DNA of 64,000 nt, taken from Gavia stellata (Eukaryota; Chordata; Aves; Gaviiformes; Gaviidae). The position numbers and the translations under genes are program-made. The stretch's first letter is position 1, and every line of letters begins with the position of its first letter. The DNA is taken from NCBI RefSeq assembly GCF_030936135.1, contig NW_026776913.1, positions 1,054,001 through 1,118,000 on the forward strand. The letters are read 5' to 3'. Below the pieces are notes generated by a model. It saw only the letters and a list, made by a program, of their open reading frames with translations, had not been told where the DNA came from and searched no databases. Positions 47,294 to 59,370 of this stretch are shown here, in pieces.

Positions 47294-48226
47294 ATGTCCA
47301 ACAGCAGCTTCATCACCCACTTCCTCCTCCTGGCATTTGCAGACACGCGTCAGCTGAAGCTCTTGCACTTCTTCCTCTTCCTGGGCATCTACCTGGCTGC
47401 CCTCCTGGGCAATGGCCTCATCATCACCGCCATAGCCTGCGACCACCACCTCCACAGCCCCATGTACTTCTTCCTCCTCAACCTCTCCCTCCTCGACCTG
47501 GGCTCCATCTCCACCACTCTCCCCAAAGCCACGGCCAATTCCCTCTGGCACACCAGGGCCATTTCCTATGCAGGATGTGCTGCCCAAGTCTTTCTGTTCA
47601 TCTTTTTCATGTCAGCAGAACTGCATCTTCTCACTGTCATGTCCTACGACCGCTACATTGCCATCTGCAAACCCCTGCACTACGGGACCCTCCTGGGCAG
47701 CAGAGCTTGTGTCCACATGGCAGCAGCTGCCTGGGGCAGTGGGTTGCTTTACGCTGTGCTGCACACAGCCAATACATTTTCACTACCACTCTGCCAAGGC
47801 AATGCTGTGGACCAGTTCTTCTGTGAAATCCCACAGATCACCAAGCTCTCCTGCTCAGACTCGTACCTCAGGGAAGTTGGGCTTATTGTGGTTACTGCTT
47901 GTTTCAGTGTTGGCTGTTTTGTTTTCATTGTGCTGTCCTATGTGCCGATCTTGAGGGCTGTGATGAGGATGCCCTCTGAGCAGGGACAGCACAAAGCCTT
48001 TTCCACGTGCCTCCCTCATATGGCCGTGGTCTCCCTGTTTATCACTACTGCTGTGTTTGCCTACCTGAAGCCCCCCTCCATCTCCTCCCCATCCCTGGAC
48101 CTGGTGGTGTCATTTCTGTACTCGGTGGTGCCTCCAGCAGTGAACCCCCTCATCTACAGCATGAGGAACCAGGAGCTCAAGGATGCCATCAAGAAATGGT
48201 TTTCACGGACATTTTTCAACAGCTGA
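47294..48226 (+). CDS. Olfactory receptor, OR14 type, intact
   Basis: 310 residues, seven-transmembrane odorant receptor. Starts MSNSSFITHF (N3 glycosylation site), 24 bases into the exon that follows acceptor CCTTGGACAG. An in-frame ATG at 47222 lies upstream of that acceptor and is probably intronic. GNGLIITAIACDHH, SPMYFFLLNLSLLDL, MSYDRYIAICKPLHY, KAFSTCLPHM and PAVNPLIYSMRN are all present. The arginine of DRY is intact. The TM3 run (IFFMSAELHLLTVM) and TM5 run (VVTACFSVGCF) differ from the other two intact copies, as expected for ligand-contact regions. Poly(A) signal at 48461-48466. Confidence 0.93.
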   Translation: MSNSSFITHFLLLAFADTRQLKLLHFFLFLGIYLAALLGNGLIITAIACDHHLHSPMYFFLLNLSLLDLGSISTTLPKATANSLWHTRAISYAGCAAQVFLFIFFMSAELHLLTVMSYDRYIAICKPLHYGTLLGSRACVHMAAAAWGSGLLYAVLHTANTFSLPLCQGNAVDQFFCEIPQITKLSCSDSYLREVGLIVVTACFSVGCFVFIVLSYVPILRAVMRMPSEQGQHKAFSTCLPHMAVVSLFITTAVFAYLKPPSISSPSLDLVVSFLYSVVPPAVNPLIYSMRNQELKDAIKKWFSRTFFNS

Positions 48227-48439
48227 GACCTGCCCTCTCTCTTCACACATGATTCCCAGTGCATCCCATAGTGTGTTAGAGGTTTGTTTATTCACTCTGT
48301 TACTAGTTTTGTTGTTGTTATTTCTCCCTATCATTTTCCTACATGACTGTTTGGATTTGTCCCTTACGCTTGAGGCAGGAACGTGCTCTCTCTCACCTGG
48401 ACACCTTAGAAAACTTTGTGTAATGCTGGCTCATATCTG

Positions 48440-48990
48440 ACTCTTTCACACTGTCTCTGTAATAAAATGGGATCTCCCCTGCACTCTGCCTGCACGGTTG
48501 GCTCTTCTTCCAAACCTGGTGTCAAGAAGAACAAGAGCCCAAAAGGACTTTGGTTCTTCCTCGCCCCTTCTGGGGAGGCCAGGAAGTGTTGCGCTGTTTT
48601 TCCGCACTTGGCTTTGCTCATCCTCACATCCCCCTGCCCCCAGGAAGAGCCCTGAGCCACACGTGAGGGACCAGCTCTGCCTGCCCAGGGCCTGGGGCTC
48701 AGGGTTTGGCCTTTCTGCTTCATCTAACAATCCAAGGGCTTTCTCAGCATTACAGCCACCTGCACAGTGCCTTTGCCTCCCTGCAATCACAGCCTCCAGT
48801 TATCGGCTCTAACGAGTCCCTGGGGAGGCTCTGTCAGTAATGGCCCTCAGTGGGGCCCATTAATACTTCAAGGTTCTTTAGCTTTTGCTTCTGCCTTTGA
48901 CTTCTTGAGAGGTTTGATCACTCTCATCATCAGAGTTTCATGGACTACAGACCCAAATACACCGTGGGGCTCATTAAAGTACAGAAAGCC
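48440..48990 (+). repeat. Unclassified dispersed repeat, copy B
   Basis: Best complete copy of the family described at 45120-45640, ending GGGGCTCATTAAAG. It overlaps the OR poly(A) region, so the 5' limit is uncertain. Confidence 0.6.
48461..48466 (+). promoter_or_regulatory. Poly(A) signal of the OR at 47294-48226
   Basis: AATAAA about 235 bases after the stop codon, in the same local context as in the minus-strand OR at 32618. Confidence 0.6.
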
Positions 48991-50030
48991 CTAACGAGCT
49001 ATTTCCCTGCGTGTCACTTTCTTCAAGTCTTCAAGACTTGTGCAGCTAATTGGAATCATTTCATTGTCTAGTTAAAGAGGAAGATTTCAAGGTGACCCTA
49101 ATAAAAAATATATATTTTTAAATGTTACATTTTATTCCTTTCAGTTTAAAGAAGAGGTGACAGCAGCATTCTCCAGTTGATATTGACCCAGAGTGTTGGG
49201 GAGGAAAAGCAGTCCCTTGAGGCCTGACACTGCACGGACACCCTTGCTCCTCACCTCCCCAGCCCCACCATTTCTGTCCTTGGCCACCTGGGACTTGCCT
49301 CACTTTGCCTTCCGTCAGACTTCTCGGGACTCTGGGAGCTGAATGTTACAGCGCCATTGCACCACCTCCCACCTGCTTTCCTTAGAGAACTGCCTGCACA
49401 CCGGCACAGAGGGAATGTTCCTCTTTGCAAGCAAAGAGAAGGAAAGCAAGGAAAAGTTTCATAAACATTAAAACGCACTCCTCAGCCACACGTAAAGTAC
49501 AAGCTAGGTCTCATGAGGCTGACTTTCTACAAGGGATAATCTCATGAGAAATGCTTTAGATAGGGAGATACAAAAAAGTAAATATCAACGTAATTAAAGA
49601 GTTGGCTCTTAAAGAGAGACAATTAGACTACTGAAGGACAGGCCGGCTTTTAGTCCCTGAAGCTCAAAGCAGCAGCGTAGGTGAGAGGTACCAGAACGAA
49701 CAAAGAGAAAGGGAAGGAGAAAACTGGAGAATAACGGAAAGGGCCTTTGCCCAGGCAGTCTGCATCTGAAACGACGACTTTAGAAATGGTCTTTGTATCA
49801 GGGCAGGGGAAAGTCAATGAAAGATCAGAGAAATGAAATACAGCGTAGGACAGGCAGAAGAGTGGTACTGTTGTTACAGGGGAAGGTCAGCATTTCCTTG
49901 GAATATGCCTTTTGAAAGGTCATGGGATTGGTAGAGGTCTCTTGTGAGTGAGGACAAAGCAATGGTGCACCCCTCTTGGAAGGAGGCCAAAAGTGCAGCC
50001 CAGGGAACCCCAGGCTGTACAAGCTCCCTT
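48991..50030. other. Nothing recognised
   Basis: About 1 kb, moderately AT-rich, without a nameable element. Confidence 0.4.
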
Positions 50031-50031
50031 C

Positions 50032-50585
50032 ACAGAATCACAGAATCACAGAATCATTAAGGTTGGAAAAGACCTGTAAGATCATCAAGTCCAACCATCA
50101 ACCAACAAACACCACCATGCTCATTAAACCATGTCTCACAATGCCTCGTCCACACGTTCCTTGAAAACATCCAAGGATGGTGACTCCAGCACTTCCCTGG
50201 GCAGTTTATTCCATTGTCTTACCACTCTCTCAGTAAAGAAATTTTTTCTAATATGGAGTCTAAACCTCCCCTGGTGCAACTTGAGGCCATTTCCTCTTGT
50301 CCTGTCACTAGTCACTTGGGAGAAGAGGCCAACACCCACCTCTCTGCAACCTCCTTTCAGGTAATTGTAGAGAGCGATGAGGTCTCCCCTCAGCCTCCTC
50401 TTCTGCAGACTGAACAACCCCAGTTCCCTCAGCCGCTCCTCATCAGACTTATGCTCCAGACACCTCAGGAGCTTTCTCGCCCTTCTCTGGACACACTCCA
50501 GCACCTCAATGTCCCTCTTGTATTGAGGGGCCCAAAACTGAGCACAGTATTCAAGGTACGGCCTCACCAGCGCCGAGTACAGGTG
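50032..50585 (-). mobile_element. CR1 3' end, antisense, long open frame
   Basis: The minus strand reads [48 protein letters not shown] and [18 protein letters not shown] without a break over about 140 residues. This is the C-terminus of CR1 ORF2. The 3' end has CACAGAATCA repeats. One of the youngest-looking CR1 copies here. Confidence 0.95.
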
Positions 50586-50624
50586 TACTCATTTGGTGAG
50601 GAGTGTGCCATCAGTTAGAGGCCT

Positions 50625-51800
50625 CTTGGGTGACATTTCTGGGACCTTGAAAGAGAAGAATTTGTCCAAAAGCAGTCAGCATGGACTCACCAAGGGTGAA
50701 TCATGCCTCACCGACTTGATTGCCTTCATGATGATGTAGCTGCATTTGTGCATGAGGGGAGAACAGTAGATGTTGTTTACCTCAGCTTAAGCAAGACTTG
50801 TGGCATGGTCTCCCTCAATATTCTTCTACCCAAGTTAGGTTCTTACAGTCTGGATGGGTTGACAAACAGATGGGTGAAACATCAGTTGGATGATCAGGCT
50901 GAGAGAGCAGTGGTGACGGGGTCATACCCCACCTGGAGGCCACTGGGACATACTGGGGCAATGTGGGGCAGCACAGGGGACTCTGCTGAACCTGGGCAGT
51001 TTAATACGTGTAGCTATGACTTGGAGGAGGTAACTCTCACCTTGTTTGTCGATGACCCTAAATTGGGAGGACCATTGCTGTGCCCTAGGGATGCCATAGA
51101 GGGGAAACTGGAGAGGTGGGAGGACCGTCCTGTCAGAACCTTCATGGGATAGAAGGTGGCCAAATGGCAGGTCCTGGACCTGGGACAGACTAACGCCCTG
51201 CAGTGGTAGCGGCTGATGTCTGCCTGGCTGGGGATCAGCTCTGCGTAAATGGCCCTGGTGGTGCTGGAGGACAGAAAGCAAATTAGAACATCTGTACACT
51301 ACCATGTAAATTTTTGGGCCTCATGTGGGGCAGGGGAGGAGGGAGTGAGCGGCTGTGTGGCTGCTGGGCTATTGGCCAGAAATAACCCATTACAGCAAGG
51401 AACATGTTGATAGCTGGGAGCGAGTTCAGAGGAAGACCGCCAAGATGCTCAGGGGCTTGAGGACTTACATTGGAGGAGGAACTGAGGGACAAGTCCTTGT
51501 TCAGCCTGGAGAAGGGAAGGCCTCAGGAATATCAGCCTGCCAGTCACTGTGGGTATGTTTTCAGGGAGATGGAACCAGTCTTGTCACCATGACCTTTGAC
51601 AGGAGGATAATCAACAATAGTCAAGTGTTGAAATAAGGACTAGTCAGGCTGGAGATAAGGAAAAACATTTTCTCCATAAGGGCATCCAAGCATCAGAGCA
51701 GGTTTCCCAGAGACATTGTGCCATCTCTGTCCTTGGATGCTTTCAGCCTTCACTGGATAAAGCCTTAAGCAACGTGGTCTGACTCCATAGCTGCTTCTGC
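50625..51800 (+). mobile_element. CR1 ORF2 fragment, sense
   Basis: Readable RT pieces: VYLSLSKTCGMVSLNILLPK, SLDGLTNRWVKHQLDDQAER, FVDDPKLGG. Several frameshifts and stops. It lies back to back with the antisense copy at 50032-50585. Confidence 0.8.
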
Positions 51801-52419
51801 CATGAGCACGACGTTGGACCAGAGACCCCCTGGAGTCCCATTCAGAAGAGTGGAAAAGTAAATGATGCTGCAGTTCCTTCCCCTCTGGGTCTTCCCTTGA
51901 TGAGAGTAGGGAAAGTTTTCAGTTCCACATGACCACCATGGAAGTAAGTCAGATGTTAGTATGGTCAGAGCAGCTGCAGCTTGCTTGTCCGTTTCCAGGC
52001 AGTGTTGCTCAGATGCAGGGCTGCTTGACAGCTATCCCCAAACAGCCCTGATCATTCCCTTTGCTTCACCTTTCATTCCCTTTTCACTCTTTTCCCACCT
52101 CTCAATTCCTGCTCTTTACTACTCCTTATCCCCTCCCATGTAAAAAGCCAACTCCTTTTCATCGTTTCCCCACTGGCCCTGCCTTGGCTTCACTTTGGAC
52201 CTTCCTTTGGTGGTTCTGAGATGGTTACCACAGTACTTTCTACCTTGGTTAGCAGCTCCATTACACTAGTAGTCTTCTTGTCATCTGTAGTGTTCTGATC
52301 TCGTTGGAGGCACCACGACTCAGGATGACCATTGGCACACGTGCTTTAACAGCTGGACTGTTGGAGCTTCAGTCCAGAGAGACCTTGACACACCTGGAGA
52401 TTTGGCCATGTCCTGGACC
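51801..52419. other. Nothing recognised
   Basis: About 600 bases without gene or classified repeat. Confidence 0.4.
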
Positions 52420-52680
52420 TGGCTGGGGTGGAGTTAACTTTCCCCATAGCAGCCCTCATGGTGCTCAGCTTTATATTTGTAGCCACAGTGCTGTTGCTAC
52501 CACACCGCTGTTTTGGCTCTTGCTTAGCAGTGCCGGTGCAGCGTCAAGGCTACCTCTCCAACCTCCCTCCCCTGCAAAGGCCTGGGGAGGTGGGCAAGGG
52601 CTTGGGAGGGGACAGAAAGTGTTTTGGGTGCTCTTGGGGTGTGTCCTTCACACAATGATGTGTTTTGCATCGGTCTAAGG
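52420..52680. mobile_element. Avian ERV LTR fragment, fossil
   Basis: About 260 bases (GGCTGGGGTGGAGTTAAC, ATAGCAGCCCTCATGGTGC, TTGCTTAGCAGTGC) related to the 5' part of the LTR at 3200-4262. Only a fragment, old and incomplete. Confidence 0.55.
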
Positions 52681-53227
52681 CTATCCACTGTGGAAAGTGG
52701 ACTTATGAGGAGGTAAGATGGCCTTAATATACAGGTGAGGAATGTCTTCTATGTTGTATTGAACTATGTCTACCTTTGGTTTTGTTTGTTGGCAAGTAAG
52801 AAACTTCCTTCTGTGCCTGTGTGCAGCTCGTTCTCCAGGTGAAACAGTGGGAACTGGTGCCAAGGGGCTGAAACATGCAGCTGCAGGCTTTAGTTGAGAA
52901 GACTCTGTTTGTACAGCACTGCTGTAAGGCGCACGTGGTTGAAGATAGAAATGGTGGCGTTGGTGGCAGGTACCAAGACTGCCCATATAGTTTCTGCCAT
53001 AAAGGCTCTTGACTTCCATATCTGTTCCTCCTCAGTTAGGATATGCTCTCTTTCAGTATCAGTTGTAGATTGCTGCTATCACTTGAGGTTTATGCAGAAA
53101 AATAAAGGGAAGTGGGAAAAGAATAAATTCTTTCTTCCTGTTGGTGAATGATGAACTCTTTTCACCTTGAATACACTCCTGAAACCTCTCAAATGAACCA
53201 CATAAAAACAGAAAATCAGGAAAATTG
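52681..53227. other. Nothing recognised
   Basis: Roughly 550 bases with no nameable feature. Confidence 0.4.
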
Positions 53228-53790
53228 GCTTGTTAGGGCTTTTTTTAATGTTCGAGTGCCCTCTGGAGCCAAGTTCCTGAACTGCAGATCCTGAAGATTG
53301 AACAGGCCTCTAGAGAAGGAAAAGGAGAAGCAAACCTCCACGTTTCTGAAGGTGTTAGTGAGCCCAACCGAGAGCCATCACTGGAGGCCACGGAGGGAAC
53401 GCTGGACAAGGTGACCATCCCTGGGGGCTGGTGAAAGAGGAAGTCAGAGGTGATGGATAAGAGGTGGAAAATGAAATGTGGGGGTGGCTCTGATGCCAAG
53501 CAGGCCCTTGATGTCTTTCTCTAAGGAGGATGACCTAGTCCTGACCCCCATCACCTTGCAAGAGGCATCCTGTCCCTCACTGGATGCTCAGGGCTCTTCC
53601 TATGAGCAGTGGGATGTGGGGTGCGCAATGACAAGTGCAGGACAGCGGTTGCACAGCTCCCAGCCTCTATGAAGGATGAGGAGGCAAGAAAGCACTGGGG
53701 CTGTAAGGAAATGGTGACCTCCTTGGAAGAGGCAGAAGTGACAGCGAAGAGGACAAGGACCCCACTTGTGTTGTTGAGAGGTCCCAGACC
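53228..53790 (-). repeat. Unclassified dispersed repeat, copy C, inverted
   Basis: The minus strand carries AGGAAGAGCCCTGAGC and ends with ACATTAAAAAAAGCCCTAAC, matching copy B at 48440-48990 over most of its length at moderate identity. Confidence 0.55.
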
Positions 53791-53889
53791 CACCAAGACT
53801 CTCAGCTGTCCCCACCGCAGGCTTTCCTACACTGTCCTATGCCTGTGCCTGTTTCCCAGCAGATTTAACCACCTACCATGACTTCCTGA

Positions 53890-54800
53890 ATACAGTAATA
53901 CAATAAATTCAGTAAGTTTGCAGATGATGGTGAAATAGGAGGAGGTCTGGATTTGATTGAGGGTGGAGAGGCCTTATAGAGAGAACTGGATAGACTGGAG
54001 AGCTGGGCAATCGCCAACCACATCAAATTTAGCAGGAGCAAGAGCTGGATTCTCCACCTGGGATGCAGTAATCTGAGTTATACCTACAAATTGGGGGAGG
54101 AGAGGCTGAAGAGCAGCCCTGCAGAAAGAGATCTGGGGTTTTTGGGTTCAGGGCAAATTGAATAGGAGTCAATAGTGTGCCATGGCAGTCAAAAGGGCCA
54201 CCCGTGTCCTGGGGTGCATCAAGCACAGCATCGCTAGCTGGTGGAGGGAGGTGATTGTCCCACTCCGCACTGCACTGGTACGGCCCCACCTGAAGTGCTG
54301 TGTGCCGTTTGGGGCACCTCAGTAGAAGAAGGACACCAAAGTATTAAAGTGTGTCCAGGGAAGGGCAACCAAGGTGGTGAAAGGTCTCGAGGGCAAGACT
54401 TGGGAGCAGTGGCTGAGGTCACTTGATTTGTTCAGCTTGGAGAAGAGAAGGCTGAGGGGTGACCTCATCGCAGTCTACAACTTCCTCAAGGAGGGCAGCA
54501 GAGAAGGAGATGCTGATCTCCCCTCTCTGGTGACCAGCGATAGGACCCGAGGAAATGGAATGGAGCTGCGTCAGGGGACGTTCAGATTGGACATGAGTAA
54601 AAGGTTCTTCACTGAGAGGGCTGTTAGTCATGGGAACAGGCTCCCGAGGGAAGTGCTCACGGTACCAAGCCTGTCAGAGTTCAAGGAGCATCTTGAAAAC
54701 ATATGTCATGTGCTTTAGTTTTAAGTAGTCCTTGTGAGGATTAGGGAGTTGGACTCAATGATCCTTATGGGTCCCTTCCAACATTAGATATTCGATGATT
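53890..54800 (+). mobile_element. CR1 3' half, sense
   Basis: From AGTAAGTTTGCAGATGATGG to the end near CCTTCCAACATTAGATATTCG. It carries [49 protein letters not shown]. Frame-broken at its 5' part. Confidence 0.9.
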
Positions 54801-55819
54801 CCTTGACTTCATCAGGTCAATTCTTTCTTTTACATGCAGTTGTTGATCTTCAGAATGAGACTCATTCTATAGAAACGCTGTTGCTGGTACCAGTTGCAAA
54901 ACCGATTGTCTGACTGCAGGATCTGCCCAATTCTTTTCAAACCTTTTCCCCTCAGTAGCAGGATGGAGAAGAATACCATCTGCACCCTCCTGCCCTTGAC
55001 CATCACACCCAGAGCAGCGTAGTCATGCTTGCTACTTTCCAGGTCTCCTAGGACAACATCAGTGGTTCTCGTGTGGAAGAGCAGAAGGGGTTAACATTCC
55101 AAGATCAGGACAAGCTTCCGCAGCCTCCCAGCAATGCACCCCTTGATCAAGGACAGCTGACAGAGCTCCTTAGAAGCTGCTAGAGCTTGCCAGCAGCTTG
55201 TCAGAAGTCTACGTCTCCTCTGACTCTTCTTACTTGGCAGCCAAAGGCCCCTTGAATGTCCTCAGAGGGCTCCATGGATCTTCAAGATCCAGGTTCACTA
55301 AGGCTCTCAAAAAAGTCCCCAGGAGACATTGTCAGGACTCCGTTCGGCCAAGAGCTGAGGAACTCGGGGTGATTCCAGTATTGATCCTGAAGTGAGCCCG
55401 AGGTTGGTCTAGAAGCATCCGAAGGTGCTTTCCAGCATGAATGGGTTTGTGATTCTGTCATGTCTCATAATAGCTACTGCAATTCTTGCAGTCATCAATT
55501 CCTCCTCTGCATCTGGATTAGCACCAAGCATGGTAACCCTAGAGCCACACCCTCTCAATGGTGTCAGGATGCCACTAAGGACTGAAACATTTTATGTTGA
55601 AAGTTTCATTGTGGATGACTCTTTGTTTTCAGACAGAACAGGCCCTTCTCACAGCCTGAAACACCTGTGCATTGAAACATGATGCCAAATGAGAGGGATG
55701 CAATCAGAAATTCATGACACGAGGGTAATGATGTTATAACATCTGAGGGGTCCTTGGGAAAGCCAGTAAAAACTCAAAATGCCCTAAAAATCTCAGACAT
55801 GATTTGTAAGGTTGGCTTT
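54801..55819. other. Nothing recognised
   Basis: About 1 kb with no nameable gene or repeat. Confidence 0.4.
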
Positions 55820-56150
55820 GCCACTATGGCAGTCTGAGGGAGCTGGGTTTGTTCAGTGGGGAGAAGAGAAGCCTTTGGGGACACCTGGGGACAGCCTTTC
55901 AACACCTACCAGGAGATCACCAGGAAGAGGCAGCCAGGCTCTCCTTCCCTGTTGTGAATGATGGGAGGGTGAGGGCCAATGGACTTCACTTGAAACACCT
56001 GAGGAAAAGCTCTTTACCCATGAAGAGGGTCAAGCCCTGAGGCAGGTTGCCCAGAGAGGTTGTGCTCTGTCAGTCCTTGCAAGTTTTCGAGCCTCACACA
56101 AATAAAACTCTGAGCCGCCTGGTGTGACTTGATAGCTGACCTTGCTGGGA
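55820..56150 (+). mobile_element. CR1 fragment, diverged, sense
   Basis: Follows CR1 3' order: GGGAGCTGGGTTTGTTCAG, CACCTACCAGGAGATCACC, AGGCAGGTTGCCCAGAGAGG. Short and diverged. Confidence 0.65.
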
Positions 56151-56754
56151 GCAGCAGGTTGGCTCTCGTGCAGCATGAGGGACTGCACATTTCCTTCCAC
56201 CACAGGGCTTCCCTGAACCATGCTAGGGAAAGCACTCAGCTTCACCTTGGAGGTGAGCAAACCTAAGTTTGGTCAGATCATCTTTCTTGTCTCGTGCAAG
56301 TCACCACTGCTTACCTGCAGAGCTGCTTGGCAGGTACCTCCAAACAGCCTCGATCATGTCCTTTGCTTCATCTTCTCTTTTCTTTTCCCCTCTTTTCCCC
56401 CATCAGAGCTCTGCCCTTTGGTCATCCTTATGTCCTCGCATACAAACAGCCCACCTGTGTTTGCTCTTCCCACACTGGTCTTGCCTTTGCTTGCTCTGTA
56501 GCTCTTTCTGAGATGGGCAGCATGGAAAATTCTACATTGGAAAGTGACTCCATTAAACTAATACCTCATTTTACCATTTGTAGTGCTCTGCAACTCATGC
56601 TGTTACCTTGTGAGAGACACCACAATCAGACTAATTCAATTGCACAAACAGCTGACAAAACAGTGACTCAGTCCATGAGGACCTGGAGGATCTCTGGGAT
56701 TCAGCCAACAGAAACCTCCTGAATTTACAAGGAGAAGCCACCAGTCCTGTACCG
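56151..56754. other. Nothing recognised
   Basis: About 600 bases without a nameable feature. Confidence 0.4.
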
Positions 56755-57630
56755 GGGGGAGAAGAATAACCCTGTACCTCAGGGCAGGCTGGTACCCGAC
56801 TGGCTGAGCAGGGACCCAAAGCAGAAGGGCCTGGGCCCAACAAGGGATGCCATATGAGCCAGTAGCACGTGCTCACCAGAAGAAAGATCAGCTGCGTTAG
56901 GAATGATGTGTTCACCCAGACAGTGGGAGTTATCGTCCTCATCGAGTGAGCACCGTTGTGGCCACATTTGGACTAGTGTGTCCCTCTGTGGGGTTTCCTG
57001 CTCTAGGCAATTCGGGAGGAACTGGAGAGTGCCCAGAAGAGCTCTGCAGAGATGGGGGTCAGGGTCTAGTGCCCTCCTTGGGGGTGCTGAGGCAGCTGGG
57101 TGTTCGCCTGGTGGGTTTAGACTGGACAGGAGAGAAAGAAATGCCACCCCAAGGGCAGTGCTGTGATACAAGAGGCCACCCAGAGGGAGCCTGGGCCAGC
57201 CCAAGGCTTTGTGTTTCAAGGAACAGCCAGGGATGGCGGAGAGAAATCAGTAAAGGCAGTGAGATACTCAGGTGAGAACAAGAGGATGGAGTGTCCACAG
57301 CCTTCAAGGAAACAGGGCCAGGCGTACACACCATAGGACAGCCTTGGGTGGAGGTGGTCGAGGGAGCTGGCAATGCCGAAAGCCCCCAACAGAGCTGACG
57401 TCCTCCTCCCCTTGGCTGTGGCTGTTGTCTGTGCCAGCCAGGGCCTACCAGTAGGAACTTCATCATTACAGCTCGAGGGCCTCATGGACTCCTCTTCCCT
57501 ACCCAGGAGCCTGGCTAGTTTCAAACCGTGTTTTTGCACTTGCTCAGGGATCTTCCTGGGGCAGTGTGATGGAGGGATGTTCCTTGACCACACTGCCCCA
57601 GGAAAAGCCCCGAGCAACGTGTCAGGGAAA
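56755..57630 (+). mobile_element. CR1 fragment, shared tail and partial unclassified repeat
   Basis: CR1 from GGGGGGAGAAGAATAACC to about 57160, then the same tail as at 44900-45110, then a partial copy of the ~550-bp repeat (GGAAAAGCCCCGAGC near 57600). The same three-part order at 44320-45640 shows these are one duplicated block. Confidence 0.7.
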
Positions 57631-57639
57631 ATCCCATTC

Positions 57640-59370
57640 TCTGGGAATGCGTTGTGTATGTGACACATTGCCCCAAGCAATGTGTGAGGCACCAAATGGC
57701 ATTCTCTGTGATGCCGACTGGGGTGTCTGTCAGGCACCCACCCTGAATGGGAATTGCTTTCCTGGTGATCCTGTGATTTTCTTGCCAGCCCTCGCATCTC
57801 ATGTAGCTCTGTGGGCCTGGATTTGAACCTTACATTGAGCAGCTGCCTTGAATTCTGTACCACAATGTGGGGATGAACACGAGACAGCTGCCAATACAGT
57901 CAGTGAAGGTCTAGTGAATCCAACACCTGGAGGAGAGGAAGAAAGAGACGGAGCTCTCCCTGTGGCATATGACTCCATTCCATCCTATGAATATCGCTAT
58001 AGGCTGACCTGAACATAACGAGTAGGGACAGGTTCAGTTGCCCTTAATTTGGGAGCAGCTGTCCTTTCAGTTGGCCAAAGGAAATTCCCAAGAGCCTCCA
58101 AGAAGATGCCCCAGATGTTGGCCTGTCTCTACATCAGCCTGCACGTATCTTCAATCTGTCTCTATTAGCGGCACATATCTTTGACCACCTCTGGCACCGC
58201 AGATGTCACCAGACAACTGCATCTGAACAGCTCACTCCTGGCCTCCAGCTCCATTAATTACCATGGGAGCTGAGAGCAGGAGCTCACATGCAGGTGCCTA
58301 TTGTGTGTCCACCTGAAGGGGGGCAGGAGGAATCCCACCTGCTGTGGGTCTGTGGTGTGCATGGGAGGGAGCTGAGTGCCCTTCCAGCCCCAGCACTCCA
58401 AACCCAGGATGAGATGCCTTGTCGGGCTCAGCTGCATCCCTTCCCTCAGCAGGGGTAAAGGAGATCCCTGCCTGTCGCTGTCTGGCTGTCCTGTCTAAAG
58501 ATGGGCCAAGAAAAGGTGATATTTAGGCGTGACTCTGTCTCTCAGCAGGGAGATGACAGTGGTGGAAAGAAGTGTCTCTCCCCAGCTGCGGGAGGGAACC
58601 TCAGTGATTGCTCCAGCCTGTTTCCCAGCAGGTTCCCCTGGAGCCCCAGGGACCCCTGGGGGGAGCCCCGAGGGGCAGAGAAAGTGCCGCCGTGGGCTGC
58701 TCCTCTGCTGCTGAGCTGGGCCGGGCTCCTGGGACGGAGGGAGCTCACGGCAAGCGGGCATCACTGCGGAGAGACAGCTCTGCCCAGGAGCAGCTCCTCT
58801 GCACAGCGCAGCAGGGCTGAGGGCACTGCCTGCAGGCACCGAGGGGAGAGGATCAAGGCAGAGAGAGGTTAAAGGCAGTCTGGGGTGGGAGGACAGAGGC
58901 GAGCTCACTGGAGGAGAAATCTTCACAGCCCTTGACACGGTAAGTCTCTGGCTGCAGGGCAATGCAGCTGCAGTTCATGGAGGGCTCTCGTAAAGCTGGC
59001 ATGGTACCCAGGAATGTCACTCCTGTATAGAGGAGGAGGAGGTGCCCCAGAGCAGGGCTTCCCTGCTGCACCATCAGAGGGACAGGGCATGAGGGCTGCC
59101 TTCTGCCAGGGACGGCTGCAGGGTGTGAAGGTGGGTGTGCAGCCAGGGGTGCCCAGGGCTGTCCTTCCGAGCAGGGTCCCTGCACCCCCGGGGCTGGGTG
59201 CTGGGGCAGGGACTCTGCCGCCTGCCAGGGTCAGCACTCAGCCTGCCCAGGGAGCTCCCCACGGCGCTGTGGGGAGAAGCTGGGGGTGGAAGGAGAGACC
59301 AGTGCAATGGCAGGGTGCTTCTGCTGTTGAGAGGGTGCTGTGTGGGTCAGGGCTGCCCTCAGCTCCACAT
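57640..59370. repeat. Segmental duplication block before the OR at 60715
   Basis: 57700-58960 is an inverted copy of 34823-36060; 58690-59370 is a direct copy of 45641-46350. Contains the conserved donor at 58940, giving a likely first-exon end at 58939. Open frames inside have no family motif. Confidence 0.8.

Noticed and set aside
47195-47587. Long acidic minus-strand frames antisense to the OR genes (also at 60658-61185 and 1635-1850)
   Set aside because: They recur in every OR copy because they are the antisense shadow of conserved Leu-rich transmembrane codons.
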